From Silvibacterium bohemicum (GTDB lineage: Bacteria; Acidobacteriota; Terriglobia; Terriglobales; Acidobacteriaceae): DNA of 64,000 nt. Below, in pieces: positions 55,301 to 64,000 of the stretch. The stretch is from the NCBI RefSeq assembly GCF_001006305.1, contig NZ_LBHJ01000001.1:806001-870000 (forward strand), written 5' to 3'. The number at the start of each line of letters is the position of its first letter. The first letter of the stretch is position 1. The notes under the pieces are model-generated. The model did not search any database, was not told the DNA's origin, and saw only the letters and a list, made by a program, of their open reading frames with translations. A program made the position numbers and the translations under genes.

Positions 55301-56326
55301 CCAGTCGATCACCCGGCTCAGCAGTTCGCGGAAGGTCGGATTTCCATCCGCATTCGCAAGAATGACCTGAGGATTGGCGAAACGGCCGACCACGTTCTCC
55401 ATGCCCGGCTGGGTGCGGTTGGCAATGCTCGATCCCAGCAGGAATTCGGTCTGGCCCGTGTAGCGCGACAGAAGAGCCTCAAAGGCAGCAAGCAGCACCT
55501 GGTGCATGGTGGCTTCGCTGCTTCGGCAGAAGGCTTTGATGCGCGCGTTGAGCTCAGGCGAGAGGAGCTGCGACTCGATTTCGCCGGGGCCGTCTTTGCG
55601 CGCCGTGCGCGGGCGGTCGCAGGGAAGGTCGAGTGCAGGAACGTTGCGCCCGATCTGCTCCTTCCAGAACGTCAGCGCGTTACGCGCATCGTCGGTATCC
55701 AGCCATTCCTTTTGCCACTCGGTAAAGTCGGCGAACTGGAAGGGAAGTTCGGCCAGATTAGAACTCGTTCGGTTAGCCAGCGAGAAATAATAAGCGGCAA
55801 AGTCGCGAACCAGAATGCCATTCGACCAACCATCGCAGACACTGTGATGAATGGTGAGGGCCAGGAAGTGATTCCGGCTGTCCAGATGAACGAGCCGCGC
55901 AAGAAATAGCGGTCCCTTGGCCAGGTCGATCTTCACATGGCTATGTTCGCGGATCAGGTCTTCTGCTTTTGACTGACGAGTTTTGTCGGGAAAACTGCTG
56001 AGATCGGCAACCGAAAAATGGTAGCTCGATTCTTCTGAGATAACTTGCATCAGCTCGCCCTTCACCATCCGGAAGGTGGTGCGCAAGGCCTCATGGCGAA
56101 GACTGAGCTCGGAAATCGATTGCTCCACCAGCGCGTCGTTGACTTCGCCCTCCAGCCGGAAGGCGATGGCCATATTGGACGCGGTCGATTCAGCAGCCAC
56201 CTGATCGAGGATCCAGTAGCGGTGTTGCTCGAGGCTGGCCGGAAACACGAATACTTCATCTGTCTTCGGAACTTGGCAGACAGAGAAATCTCCATTGTTC
56301 TGGATACTGATATCGACTTCCTGCAA
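52394..56326 (-). CDS. NRPS module: C - degenerate A - PCP - thioesterase
   Basis: The 1310-residue protein has a condensation domain (about 25-460; HHSVCDG at 160-166 intact), an adenylation-like domain (485-945), a carrier domain (957-1028; Ser990 in LGGYSLL) and a thioesterase (1035-1310). The adenylation-like domain has lost its core: the A3 phosphate loop reads AAQILSLDSHGHYRTAAVSH (627-646), the A7 RTGD is RTGY (822-825), no NGYGPTE is seen, and the A10 lysine region reads DGTPNLALL (929-937). It probably cannot activate an amino acid. The thioesterase has GGWCAAG with Cys1109 where Ser is usual, Asp1136 and His1283. TTG start with AAGGA seven bases before it; no ATG exists before the stop of the upstream synthase. 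Confidence 0.92.
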   Translation of the reverse strand: MQEVDISIQNNGDFSVCQVPKTDEVFVFPASLEQHRYWILDQVAAESTASNMAIAFRLEGEVNDALVEQSISELSLRHEALRTTFRMVKGELMQVISEESSYHFSVADLSSFPDKTRQSKAEDLIREHSHVKIDLAKGPLFLARLVHLDSRNHFLALTIHHSVCDGWSNGILVRDFAAYYFSLANRTSSNLAELPFQFADFTEWQKEWLDTDDARNALTFWKEQIGRNVPALDLPCDRPRTARKDGPGEIESQLLSPELNARIKAFCRSSEATMHQVLLAAFEALLSRYTGQTEFLLGSSIANRTQPGMENVVGRFANPQVILANADGNPTFRELLSRVIDWSSRAYAHQDLPFSRLMEEFQLGSTGASSQFLQVYFVYQRAFMQPQQAGESLKITPRPSVSGGVNFDMLVSVVERAEGPRVQIEYNTDLFDAQRIRTFIDLYIRVIDTITGNDALKISELPLLSAQEQSALSDAGRGEAFSPAPALSLVEAFDQHASQLGEAIAIVSGKERTSWKELQRTSLKFASTLQTMGIQRGQAVAVRLEANADAAAAVLAVLRLGAVVMPIPATTTAEEWTRILTELQPAAALASENFAPTVTSVLSFKALKKSDSKDPGVAGSSATDNAAQILSLDSHGHYRTAAVSHRVIFEQFQATAERLKIRSGSKVLIFPAETAIDAWTDLLLPLTSGAGIIYSDERDAGFLQRVLSKEQPEVAFAAPSEWLTLLLSNWRADAGLQIVCRGERLPANISQQLARAGSAWSLLSSAAVGGPVGLTRLVESRTQQWPLAPLPGQQLVVRDQWGNLTPEGVTGELWLGQIEPVRTGYLARFSSTAGFELIETPDRSVRIGGYQLHLGELEDRLLGHPDVVKAKASLQHGPDGTAELIAYIAGAKADPPNRNEVSAFLRANAPDHLSRAEIVAVQSIPCQLDGTPNLALLPRPDRTQPTHASSGDAAPPRDELEAKLLAIWEEVLGVQGIGTKTSFFTLGGYSLLIVRLFAKINKAMGRSLPITTIFNAPTIEQLADILRGRKAYSALVPVQAGGDKPPFFLVHSYLLYAGLPSSLGPDYPFYGLRELDNEEEMNIEARVTSYVKAIRSVQPQGPYYLGGWCAAGPLTVEMARQLTESGEKVALIVLFDSWRPGYAEELSSQQASRKRAAWMTRNRWKYAFHARKLRKLSTGGKAQYVWNAVMHKYRTTRDALFIKHWSTARWMSKQFGFALPHFMHNISLDTLNSVANYKGTPFSCRITLMRATDSQPIPGSDIACGWSRIATEGVEVLWAPGNHETMFKEPNLSVVGKMLSEQLEKAQQTA

Positions 56327-56378
56327 AAGCTGATCCTTATCGATTGAAGTAAATCTTACCCTAGCTTCGACAGACGAA

Positions 56379-59300
56379 CTACTGGAGAGAGGTTAGTTTC
56401 TGGCGGCGTTGCGAACGGGGAATTGCCTGAATTGCGCCGGCCCGTTTGCCGCCTGTCTCCTCTTCGGCCCCCGTCTCAAGATGTTCGCAGATAGAGGCTA
56501 TCGTTTTGTATTGAAAAAAGTCCCGGGCAGTAACCTTCAAGCCACCTTGATTGGCCATGGTCGTCATGCGGAAGATAAGCAGCGAATCGCCGCCAACTTC
56601 GAAAATGCTATCTTCGACGCTGACATTTTTAAGTCCCAGCACCTTTTCCCAGATGCCGGCCATTAACTCCTCGGTGGGGTTTCGCGCGTAAACTACCGGC
56701 CGCTGCCTCATCAACTGCTCGGCTACCGGCGCCGGCAGCGCTCTGCGATCTACTTTCCCATTCAAGGTACGCGGGAAGCTATCCACAACCATGACCGCGG
56801 CCGGGCGCATGTATTCGGGAAGCTGCGCCTGGAGATGATCGCGAAGTTCCTGAACCAGCGCGGCTGTATCTCCACTCTGCTCTGGAATTACATACGCCAC
56901 CAGGCGCTTGTCACCCGGGCTGTCGTTAGGAGTAACCCAATCGGTACGCACCGCAACTACCGCCGAGCGCACCTTAGGCGACTGCTCAAGAGCGTATTCA
57001 ATCTCTCCCAGTTCGATGCGGTAGCCGCGAATCTTCACCTGCGTGTCGATCCGGCCGAGGAACTCGATGGTCCCGTCCGGGCGATAGCGCGCCAGGTCGC
57101 CGGTGCGGTACAGCCGCTCGGTGACGCCATTGGCGAAGGTATGAGTGACGAACTTCTGCTCAGTCAGCTCGGCAGCATTGAGATATCCGAGAGCCAGACC
57201 ATCGCCCGCTGCGTAAAGCTCGCCCGCCACTCCCACCGGAAGCGGCATGCGCCGGCCATCGAGAAGATATACACGCGTATTTGCGATGGGGCGGCCGATC
57301 GGGACGGTCTCCTGCGCGGTGCTCTCGAGCGTAATCGGATGGCAGCAGGTGAAGGTGGTGTTTTCTGTCGGACCGTAGCCGTTGATGAGCCGCACGTGCG
57401 GCAGTTCCTCGCAGACCCGCCGGACATGGGTCAGCGAAAGAGAGTCGCCGCCGGCCAGGAGCTGGCGCAACGGACTTAGGACTTGGATGTACTCCGTCAC
57501 GATCAGATGGAAGAGCGCAGCGGTGAGCCATATCGTGGTCACACCGTACTGCGCGACCTGCCGCCCGATCTCTTCGGGAGTAATGCGCTCGCCAGCGGCG
57601 ATCACCAGCCGTGCCCCGTTCAGTAACGCTCCCCAGATCTCGAAGGTGGAAGCATCGAACGAGAGTGGCGCGAGCTGCAGAAAGACCTGATCGGTGCTGA
57701 AGTCGGCAAAGGTGTTGTTTTGCACCAGCCGTAGGACGGCGCGGTGAGGAATCAGAACGCCCTTGGGATTGCCGGTCGATCCCGAGGTGTACATCACGTA
57801 GGCCAGATCGTCGGCGCTGCCGTCGTGGGAAAGATTCGCGGGGTCTTCAATCGCGATGGACGCCCAATCGGCATCGAGCGCAACGATGGTGGTTTGAAGT
57901 TCCGGCAGCTTCGCTGCCAGCGTCCGGCTGGTCAGCAGCACCGGAGCGGCGCAATCTTCAACCAGGTACTTGATACGAGGAGCCGGATAACTGGGATCGA
58001 TCGGCACGTAGGCTGCCCCGGCCTTCAGAATGGCCATCAGGCTGACGATCACTTCCGCCGAGCGGTTGAGGCAAAGAGCCACACGCGAGCCTGGCGTCAC
58101 TCCGGAGCCAAGCAGGAAGTGAGCCAGTTGATTGGCCTTCTCGTTCAACTCGGCATACGTGAACTGATGCTGATCGCTGAGGACCGCGATGGCAGAGGGC
58201 GTCAGCCGCACCTGCTGCTCAAAGATGCGGTGTAGTGACGAGTTGCGTGGATACTCCGTGGCAGTCTGGTTCCAGACCGTCAGGACTTCCCGCAGCTGCT
58301 CCGCACTCATCAGGGAGACTTCCGCGCTGGGCAGGGCCGGGTTCTCGCAGAAAGTCGTCAGAATGGCCTTCAGGTGCCCGAACCAGCGTTCGATCGTCGT
58401 TTCATCGAAGAGATCGGTGTTGAAGTCGCACTCCAGCCAGATCTCTTTGCCGCGATCGACAAAGTTGAAGAACACATCCATGTTGACGAAGGTCTTCGGA
58501 TTGCCGAAGAGATCGACGGAGAGGCTGTTGAAGTCGAGCGCCGATCCCATCTGATCCACGTTGACTTGGAATTCGATCAGCTGCAGGCGGGATGGGTCGC
58601 GGGGAATCTTTAGCTTCCGCAGCAGAGTTCCGTAGGTGTAGTCCTGGTTGTCGTAGGCATCGAGCAGCGTGCTGCGCGTGTTCTTCACAAACTGCGCGAA
58701 AGGCTGATCGGGCTCGAAGCGGCTGCGGATGGGCAGGAAGTTGACGCCGTGGGCGATAACGGAATTCCCATTTTCAACCTTGGACTGTCCGGCCATGGGG
58801 ATGCCGAGCACGATGTCGTCCTGGTCGGTGAGGCGATGCAGCAGCAAAGCACTCGAGGCCAGCATGGTTGCGAACAGCGTGCTGCCCTGACGCGCGCCCG
58901 CCTTGCGAACCGCCGCCGCCATCTCTTCGGGAATCACAAAACGCTTGCTGGTGCCGCGATTGGTGCGCAATGCGGGCCGAGGCCTGTCGGTTGGAATCTG
59001 CAGCGGCGAAGGAACGGTCTTGAACTGGTTCAGCCAGTACTCTTCGGCGGAATTCTGCTCCTGCACTCCGCTCGGACTCGCCGATCGCTGGGAGAACTCA
59101 CTGAAGCGCAGCGCGTCGCCGAGAGTCGCTCTCTGGCCTGCGGCATGCGCGTTGTAGAGCTGGCTCAACTCGCCATAAAAGACGTTCGTAGACCATCCAT
59201 CGAAGATGATGTGGTGAGCGGTGAAGACGAGATGATGTTCCTCGGGCGAGAGCTTGACCAGCCTCACGCGGAAGAGCGGAACCTGACGCAGATCGAAGGG

Positions 59301-62300
59301 CGTAGAGGCTTCATTCTCCAGGATTGCGGCCAGTTGCGACCCTTGATCTTCGGAGGGAAGCTGGCTCAGATCGTCATGCTGCAGATCGAGAGACAGCGTG
59401 GGCTCGATCCGGGCCGCCTCCTGTTCCATGTCGATGGAAAGGCGAAGCGCCTCGTGGCGGTCAAGGAGAGTCTGCAAAGCAGACGTCAATGCCGCCTCAT
59501 TCAGATTTCCCCTTAGAACCAGAGAGGTCGATTCATTGAAGGCGCAGTTGGCATCGTGGCCGAGTTGCGTGCCCAGCAGAATCTCTCGCTGCTCTTCCGA
59601 TATCGGGACGACTCGAACGGCAGTCGTTTCCGCTCCAACCTGAGATGGAGCTTCCGTGGACGGTATGGGCGCGGCCTGAGACTGGACCTGCGCGGAGCCA
59701 TCATGCAGAGGGAGAGCCTGGCCTTCCCGCATCTGTTCCAGGCTGTGACGGAAAGCCTGGCGCACAAAGTCAAAGTCTTCCTGCGTATGTGCAGTGGTGA
59801 GGAAGCAGGGGAAGCCTTCCTGAATGTGAATACCCTGTTCGCGCAGATGGAAATGAAGCATCCGTGCGAGAAAGGGTTCGCTCGGAACCGGGAGGTAGAA
59901 CCAGGACGAATAGCTTTCGATCGTAGAAGGATGGGAGAAGTCCCGGAACATGCCTTGAAGGTCACGCACCAGCGCCGCCGTCTTGGTGGCGACGCCTTCC
60001 TGCAGCGCGGGACCGGCATCTTTGAGATGGTGCATGCAGGCGCGCACCGCCGCCATGGCCAGAGGATGGCGCATGAAGGTTCCGGCATAGAATGTCACGC
60101 CAGCTTCCGGGAAGGAGGCGTCGCCGTACTGCCACATGCCTCCGTCCAGCGCGTTCATGAACTCCGGGCGGCCGGCGAGCACGCCGACCGGCAAGCCGCC
60201 TGCGACGACTTTGCCATAGGTGGCAAGATCCGCCTTGATGCCAAAGACCGCCTGCATGCCGCCGGGATGAGTGCGAAATCCGGTTACAACCTCGTCGAAG
60301 ATCAGCGCCGCGCCGTGGTTTGCGGTGATGCGCCGAACCTCGTGCAGAAACTCCACCGGGCGAAGATCGGGATGGCGGCTCTGCACCGGCTCAACTAGGA
60401 CTGCGGCAATCTCATCGGCGCGCTGGCGGATGATGGCGAGGCTTTCCTCGGTCCCGTAGTCGAGAACCAGCATGTTGGCCACGCTCTCACGCGGAATGCC
60501 GGGCGCGATGGGCACGGTGCGATGCTTTCCGACTGCCTTCACCAGCACTTCGTCGAAGCTGCCGTGATAATCGCCGGAGAAGACCACGACCAGGTTGCGG
60601 CCGGTCACGGTGCGGGCCAGACGCATCGCTCCCATCACTGCTTCGGAGCCCGTATTGCAGAAGGCCACCCGCTCCATACCGGTCAGGTCGCGGATTAGCT
60701 CCGCGCACTCGCCGGCCAGCTCGGTCTGCGGACCGATGGGGAAGCCTACCTCAAGCTGCTTGCGCAACGCCTCGGTGAGCCATTGCGGGGAGTGGCCGTA
60801 AAGAATTGCGCCGAAGCCGTTGAGGATGTCGATATAGCGGTTGCCGTCTTTGTCCCAGAGATAGGCGCCTGAGGCGCGGTCGACGACCAGCGGATAGATC
60901 AGGTCTTTGATCTGCGCGTTGAAGCCTGAGACCACGCGGCCATCGGCAAAGACCGAGCGATGCGCCTGGGTGAACTCCTTGGAGCTGTGGGTGCGTTGAT
61001 TGTATTTCCGGATCAGGCCGTCGAGATAATTCTGCTGCGTCGCATTGAGGCCGGCGTCTGCTCCGCGCTGAATCGGCTTGAAAGGAATGAAGACAGGCTT
61101 GGCCGGAGCTTCTTCGACTACCGCTGGAGTTGCAGGGGCGGGATTGACGGGAAGCGCGGAAACCGGTGCGGGTGCCGGCGCAATGACCGCGGCTGCCGGC
61201 GCTGAAACCTCAGCGGGACGGCCGGAGAGCGTGGCCAGTTGCTGCTGAAAGAGCTGCGATAACGCCTGCGCCTGCGCTGCGAAGAGCGCCTCCATCGAAC
61301 CGGAGGCAGCCGAACCGGAGGCAGCGACTGAAGGCAGAATCGGAGCTGCAGCGGCTGGTGCTGAGATGGTCGCCGCCGCAGACGCGGCTGGCTGTGGAGC
61401 GGCTGTTGGACGCAGCTCGGGAGCGACCGTATTTTCCAGATGCGCGACTAACAGATCCGGCGTGGAGTAGCTTTCCATGATCTGCCGGAAGGTCAGCTTG
61501 ACCCGATACTTCGATTGGATGGACTGAGTCAGCTGGGTGAGGAAGAGCGAATCGAAGCCCAGTTCGAGAAACGATGCGCCGCTGTCGGCATTGCTGAGTT
61601 CGACGCCGGAAAGGTCGGCGATCAGCGATTTGAGCCCGTCAAACATGCTCGGAGTCTGGGAGGCAAAGGTGGCCATGGGAGAAACCTCGGTAGAAGGAAG
61701 CAGGGATGCCTGATTGCTTTCTGAAACCAGCGTGAGAGTCTGCGCGTTCTCTGCTCCCTCGCTCTTTATTGCAGGATGCGACGGCGTGCTGCGGACCGGT
61801 GCGACCCAGTATCTCTTTCGTTCAAAGGGATAGGTCGGCAGCAGCACTCGCTTGCGGCGAGCGCCCTCGTGAAACGTGGCCCAGTCAACGACTGCTCCTG
61901 AAGCCCAAAGCCGCCCCACCGCGTTCTGAATTGCCGCATCGGCGCGGAGTCCTTCGCGACTGGAGGGCAGAGAAGCTAAGACCACATGTGCCGATAGCTG
62001 TTTGCCTGCCGCCTGGCTGCCTGACACTTGTCCGATGGTCTGGCGAATCAGCTGGACTAAAGTCTCCGACGGCCCGACTTCGAGGAAGATACGCTCCGGA
62101 GTGCCGGACAGCTCGGTGATGGCATCGGCGAAGCGGACTGTCTGGCGAAGTTGCCGGGTCCAGTATTCGGGCTTGGCAATGTCGACAGCGGTCAGCCAAT
62201 GTCCAGTGACCGTTGAAACGACCGGAATCTGCGGCTCGTTGAAGCGGATGCCGCGTACGAACTCCGCGAAGGGTGGCAGCGCCTCCTCCACCATCCTGCT

Positions 62301-64000
62301 ATGGAAGGCGTGCGAGGTTACCAGCTTGCGATAAACAATGCTTTCAGCGTCGAGCTTCGCGCTGAAGGCGGCAATGGCGTCGTCGGCTCCTGAGACGACA
62401 CACAGCTGGGGACCATTGACGGCTGCAAGGTCGAGCGTGCCGTCGAGCAGCGCGAGGACCTTGGCCTCATTCGCGCGCACCGAGAGCATGGAGCCGCGCG
62501 GCATCTTCTGCATCAGGCGGCTGCGCACAGCAATCATTCGCAGCGCATCATCGAGCGAGAATGCGCCCGCGACACACAGGGCGACATATTCGCCGACACT
62601 GTGCCCGACCAGGGCCTGGGGCTTGATCCCCCATGACATCCACAGCTGAGCCAGCGCATATTCGATGGAGAAGATAGCCGGCTGCGCCCGCTCGGTTTCA
62701 TTGAGCTTTGCAGCGGCTTCGGGCGTGTCTTCTTTCGGATAGAGAAGATCGATCAGGCTTTCGCCCAGCAGGGGCAGCAGCCTCGCATTGCAATCCTCGA
62801 GTGCCCGCCGGAAGACCGGCTCGGTCTCGTAAAGCTCGCGGCCCATGAAGAGGGTTTGCACGCCCTGGCCGGGAAAGCAGAAGACCACCGAAGGATTGGT
62901 GGTCGCGCGGTCTTCGCGCAGAATCTTTTTGCTGCCCTCGTCTTTTAGATTCTGAATGGCATCTTCAACAGACTCAACTACCAGCGCAGCGCGATATTGA
63001 TGACGGCTGCGTCCGGTCTGCAGGGTATACGCCGCGTCGGCCAGATCGATATCGGGATGCGCAGCAAGATGATCGGCGAGATCTTTCCTCAAAGCCTCGA
63101 GCGCGGTCGGCGTCTTGGCCGACCAGACGAGGAGCTGATCGCGACGGCCTGCTTCGGAAGCAGGAAGCTTCGGCGCTTCTTCGACGACGAGATGCGCGTT
63201 GGTGCCGCCGATGCCGAAGGCGCTCACTCCGGCGCGTAGCGGAGCATCTTTCGGCTCCCACTTACCCGCATCTTTGGCGATGAAGAAAGGCGTGTTCTCG
63301 AGATCGAGATGTGGATTCGGCTGCTCATAGTGCAGCAGCCTGGGAATCCATCGATTCTCCATCTGCAGCACGGTTTTGATCAGCCCGGCAGCGCCCGCGG
63401 CGACATCCAGATGGCCGACATTGGCCTTGGCGGTCCCGATAGCGCAGAACTGCTTGGCCTGTGTGGAACGCGCAAAGGCCTTGGTAAGGGCCGCGACTTC
63501 GATGGGATCGCCCAGCGGCGTCGCAGTTCCGTGGGCTTCAAGATAGGTGATGCTCTCGGCCGGAACGCCGGCCATCTTTTGCGCGCGGGCGATCACTTCC
63601 GACTGGCCTTCGACGCCGGGCGCGGTGTAGCCCACCTTCGCCGAGCCGTCATTGTTGATCGAGAAGCCGCGGATGACCGCCAGCACCTGGTCGCCGTCGG
63701 CGACCGCATCCTCAAGCCGCTTGAGCAGAACCACCCCGGCGCCCGAACCGAAGACGGTTCCACTGGCCAGGTGATCGAAAGGGCGGCAATGGCCGTCGAG
63801 CGAAGCCAGCCCGCCTTCCTGCGCGACATAACCCCGTTGTTGCGGGAAAGTGATCGAGACTGCTCCGGCCAAAGCCATGTCGCAGCCAAAGGTGAGAAGA
63901 CTCTGGCATGCCTGGCTCACGGCGACCAGAGAGGTCGAGCAGGCGCTTTGCACCGCGATGCTGGGACCGCGCAGATTCAGCTTGTATGAGATGCGAGTGG
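56379..64000 (-). CDS. hybrid PKS-NRPS: KS-AT-ACP-aminotransferase-C-A-PCP (5' partial)
   Basis: The gene runs off the right edge; numbering here is from 63953. The KS (to ~265) has Cys5, His141 and His181; the AT (~355-700) has GHSVGEY with Ser452 and HAFH at 548-551, which favours malonyl-CoA; the ACP has Ser802. A Pro/Ala linker leads to a class III aminotransferase (~965-1410) with Lys1248 for PLP. Then come a C domain (HHIIFDG, 1580-1586), an intact A domain (~1900-2405; YTSGSTGNPKG, NGYGPTE, YRTGD, NGKVDR) and a PCP (Ser2457). This order occurs in mycosubtilin/iturin and microcystin synthases, where the aminotransferase makes a beta-amino group. The A-domain code, read by hand, is DAFWLGGTFK, close to valine. 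Confidence 0.95.
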   Translation of the reverse strand, partial: TRISYKLNLRGPSIAVQSACSTSLVAVSQACQSLLTFGCDMALAGAVSITFPQQRGYVAQEGGLASLDGHCRPFDHLASGTVFGSGAGVVLLKRLEDAVADGDQVLAVIRGFSINNDGSAKVGYTAPGVEGQSEVIARAQKMAGVPAESITYLEAHGTATPLGDPIEVAALTKAFARSTQAKQFCAIGTAKANVGHLDVAAGAAGLIKTVLQMENRWIPRLLHYEQPNPHLDLENTPFFIAKDAGKWEPKDAPLRAGVSAFGIGGTNAHLVVEEAPKLPASEAGRRDQLLVWSAKTPTALEALRKDLADHLAAHPDIDLADAAYTLQTGRSRHQYRAALVVESVEDAIQNLKDEGSKKILREDRATTNPSVVFCFPGQGVQTLFMGRELYETEPVFRRALEDCNARLLPLLGESLIDLLYPKEDTPEAAAKLNETERAQPAIFSIEYALAQLWMSWGIKPQALVGHSVGEYVALCVAGAFSLDDALRMIAVRSRLMQKMPRGSMLSVRANEAKVLALLDGTLDLAAVNGPQLCVVSGADDAIAAFSAKLDAESIVYRKLVTSHAFHSRMVEEALPPFAEFVRGIRFNEPQIPVVSTVTGHWLTAVDIAKPEYWTRQLRQTVRFADAITELSGTPERIFLEVGPSETLVQLIRQTIGQVSGSQAAGKQLSAHVVLASLPSSREGLRADAAIQNAVGRLWASGAVVDWATFHEGARRKRVLLPTYPFERKRYWVAPVRSTPSHPAIKSEGAENAQTLTLVSESNQASLLPSTEVSPMATFASQTPSMFDGLKSLIADLSGVELSNADSGASFLELGFDSLFLTQLTQSIQSKYRVKLTFRQIMESYSTPDLLVAHLENTVAPELRPTAAPQPAASAAATISAPAAAAPILPSVAASGSAASGSMEALFAAQAQALSQLFQQQLATLSGRPAEVSAPAAAVIAPAPAPVSALPVNPAPATPAVVEEAPAKPVFIPFKPIQRGADAGLNATQQNYLDGLIRKYNQRTHSSKEFTQAHRSVFADGRVVSGFNAQIKDLIYPLVVDRASGAYLWDKDGNRYIDILNGFGAILYGHSPQWLTEALRKQLEVGFPIGPQTELAGECAELIRDLTGMERVAFCNTGSEAVMGAMRLARTVTGRNLVVVFSGDYHGSFDEVLVKAVGKHRTVPIAPGIPRESVANMLVLDYGTEESLAIIRQRADEIAAVLVEPVQSRHPDLRPVEFLHEVRRITANHGAALIFDEVVTGFRTHPGGMQAVFGIKADLATYGKVVAGGLPVGVLAGRPEFMNALDGGMWQYGDASFPEAGVTFYAGTFMRHPLAMAAVRACMHHLKDAGPALQEGVATKTAALVRDLQGMFRDFSHPSTIESYSSWFYLPVPSEPFLARMLHFHLREQGIHIQEGFPCFLTTAHTQEDFDFVRQAFRHSLEQMREGQALPLHDGSAQVQSQAAPIPSTEAPSQVGAETTAVRVVPISEEQREILLGTQLGHDANCAFNESTSLVLRGNLNEAALTSALQTLLDRHEALRLSIDMEQEAARIEPTLSLDLQHDDLSQLPSEDQGSQLAAILENEASTPFDLRQVPLFRVRLVKLSPEEHHLVFTAHHIIFDGWSTNVFYGELSQLYNAHAAGQRATLGDALRFSEFSQRSASPSGVQEQNSAEEYWLNQFKTVPSPLQIPTDRPRPALRTNRGTSKRFVIPEEMAAAVRKAGARQGSTLFATMLASSALLLHRLTDQDDIVLGIPMAGQSKVENGNSVIAHGVNFLPIRSRFEPDQPFAQFVKNTRSTLLDAYDNQDYTYGTLLRKLKIPRDPSRLQLIEFQVNVDQMGSALDFNSLSVDLFGNPKTFVNMDVFFNFVDRGKEIWLECDFNTDLFDETTIERWFGHLKAILTTFCENPALPSAEVSLMSAEQLREVLTVWNQTATEYPRNSSLHRIFEQQVRLTPSAIAVLSDQHQFTYAELNEKANQLAHFLLGSGVTPGSRVALCLNRSAEVIVSLMAILKAGAAYVPIDPSYPAPRIKYLVEDCAAPVLLTSRTLAAKLPELQTTIVALDADWASIAIEDPANLSHDGSADDLAYVMYTSGSTGNPKGVLIPHRAVLRLVQNNTFADFSTDQVFLQLAPLSFDASTFEIWGALLNGARLVIAAGERITPEEIGRQVAQYGVTTIWLTAALFHLIVTEYIQVLSPLRQLLAGGDSLSLTHVRRVCEELPHVRLINGYGPTENTTFTCCHPITLESTAQETVPIGRPIANTRVYLLDGRRMPLPVGVAGELYAAGDGLALGYLNAAELTEQKFVTHTFANGVTERLYRTGDLARYRPDGTIEFLGRIDTQVKIRGYRIELGEIEYALEQSPKVRSAVVAVRTDWVTPNDSPGDKRLVAYVIPEQSGDTAALVQELRDHLQAQLPEYMRPAAVMVVDSFPRTLNGKVDRRALPAPVAEQLMRQRPVVYARNPTEELMAGIWEKVLGLKNVSVEDSIFEVGGDSLLIFRMTTMANQGGLKVTARDFFQYKTIASICEHLETGAEEETGGKRAGAIQAIPRSQRRQKLTSLQ

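Noticed and set aside
52394-56326. Frameshift as the cause of the missing A-domain motifs
   Set aside because: The frame is continuous, the domain keeps its usual length, and the last A-domain block (IGGYQLHLGELE) aligns in frame, so the changes look like substitutions, not a shift.

Overview
The window looks like a piece of an acidobacterial chromosome (Acidobacteriota, class Terriglobia, family Acidobacteriaceae level). This is inferred from gene content, not from a marker gene. The indicators are an Oar-type TonB receptor with an N-terminal carboxypeptidase-regulatory-like domain, a giant secreted protein built from L-type lectin and chitobiase C-terminal-like modules, an uxaC-MFS-LarA-like-SDR uronate operon, and a GC-rich base composition. 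No rRNA, tRNA, CRISPR array, insertion sequence or prophage was recognised.

Layout. Positions 1-8.8 kb are housekeeping: a truncated NatB-like ABC permease, a DUF374 acyltransferase, queA and polA on the plus strand, then glmM, xseA and a DUF2905 gene on the minus strand. From 8.9 to 14.4 kb there is an ion channel and a phosphorelay set (hybrid histidine kinase, receiver, Hpt protein). From 15 to 21 kb lie a deoxyhypusine-synthase-like gene, an S1/P1 nuclease-like gene, and the three-gene cassette of circularly permuted ATP-grasp, alpha-E protein and transglutaminase. From 21.1 to 26 kb there is a hexuronate operon headed by a perfect 15-base palindrome that fits GntR/FadR-type operators. 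It has no mannonate dehydratase but carries a nickel-pincer (LarA-like) epimerase homologue. A large TonB-dependent receptor follows, then two proteins of unknown function.

From 32.6 to 49.7 kb is an envelope-polysaccharide region. It holds several glycosyltransferases, two acyltransferases, a Wzy-like polymerase or ligase, a Wzx-like flippase, and an 1880-residue secreted protein with a possible glycoside-hydrolase head, five chitobiase-type repeats and three lectin repeats. No initiating glycosyltransferase and no Wza/Wzb/Wzc genes are present, so this is only part of a pathway.

From 49.7 kb to the end, all on the minus strand, is a natural-product locus. A hybrid PKS-NRPS (KS-AT-ACP-aminotransferase-C-A-PCP, cut by the window edge) is followed by a second NRPS (C-degenerate A-PCP-thioesterase). 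Then come a Sfp-type phosphopantetheinyl transferase, a JmjC-like cupin oxygenase, an SGNH lipoprotein and the Wzx-like flippase, closely spaced or overlapping. The proposed product contains a beta-amino unit made by transamination on the ACP, joined to a valine-like residue. The second NRPS is odd in two ways: its adenylation domain has lost the core catalytic motifs, and its thioesterase has Cys where Ser is usual. This locus is the best candidate for an undescribed system.
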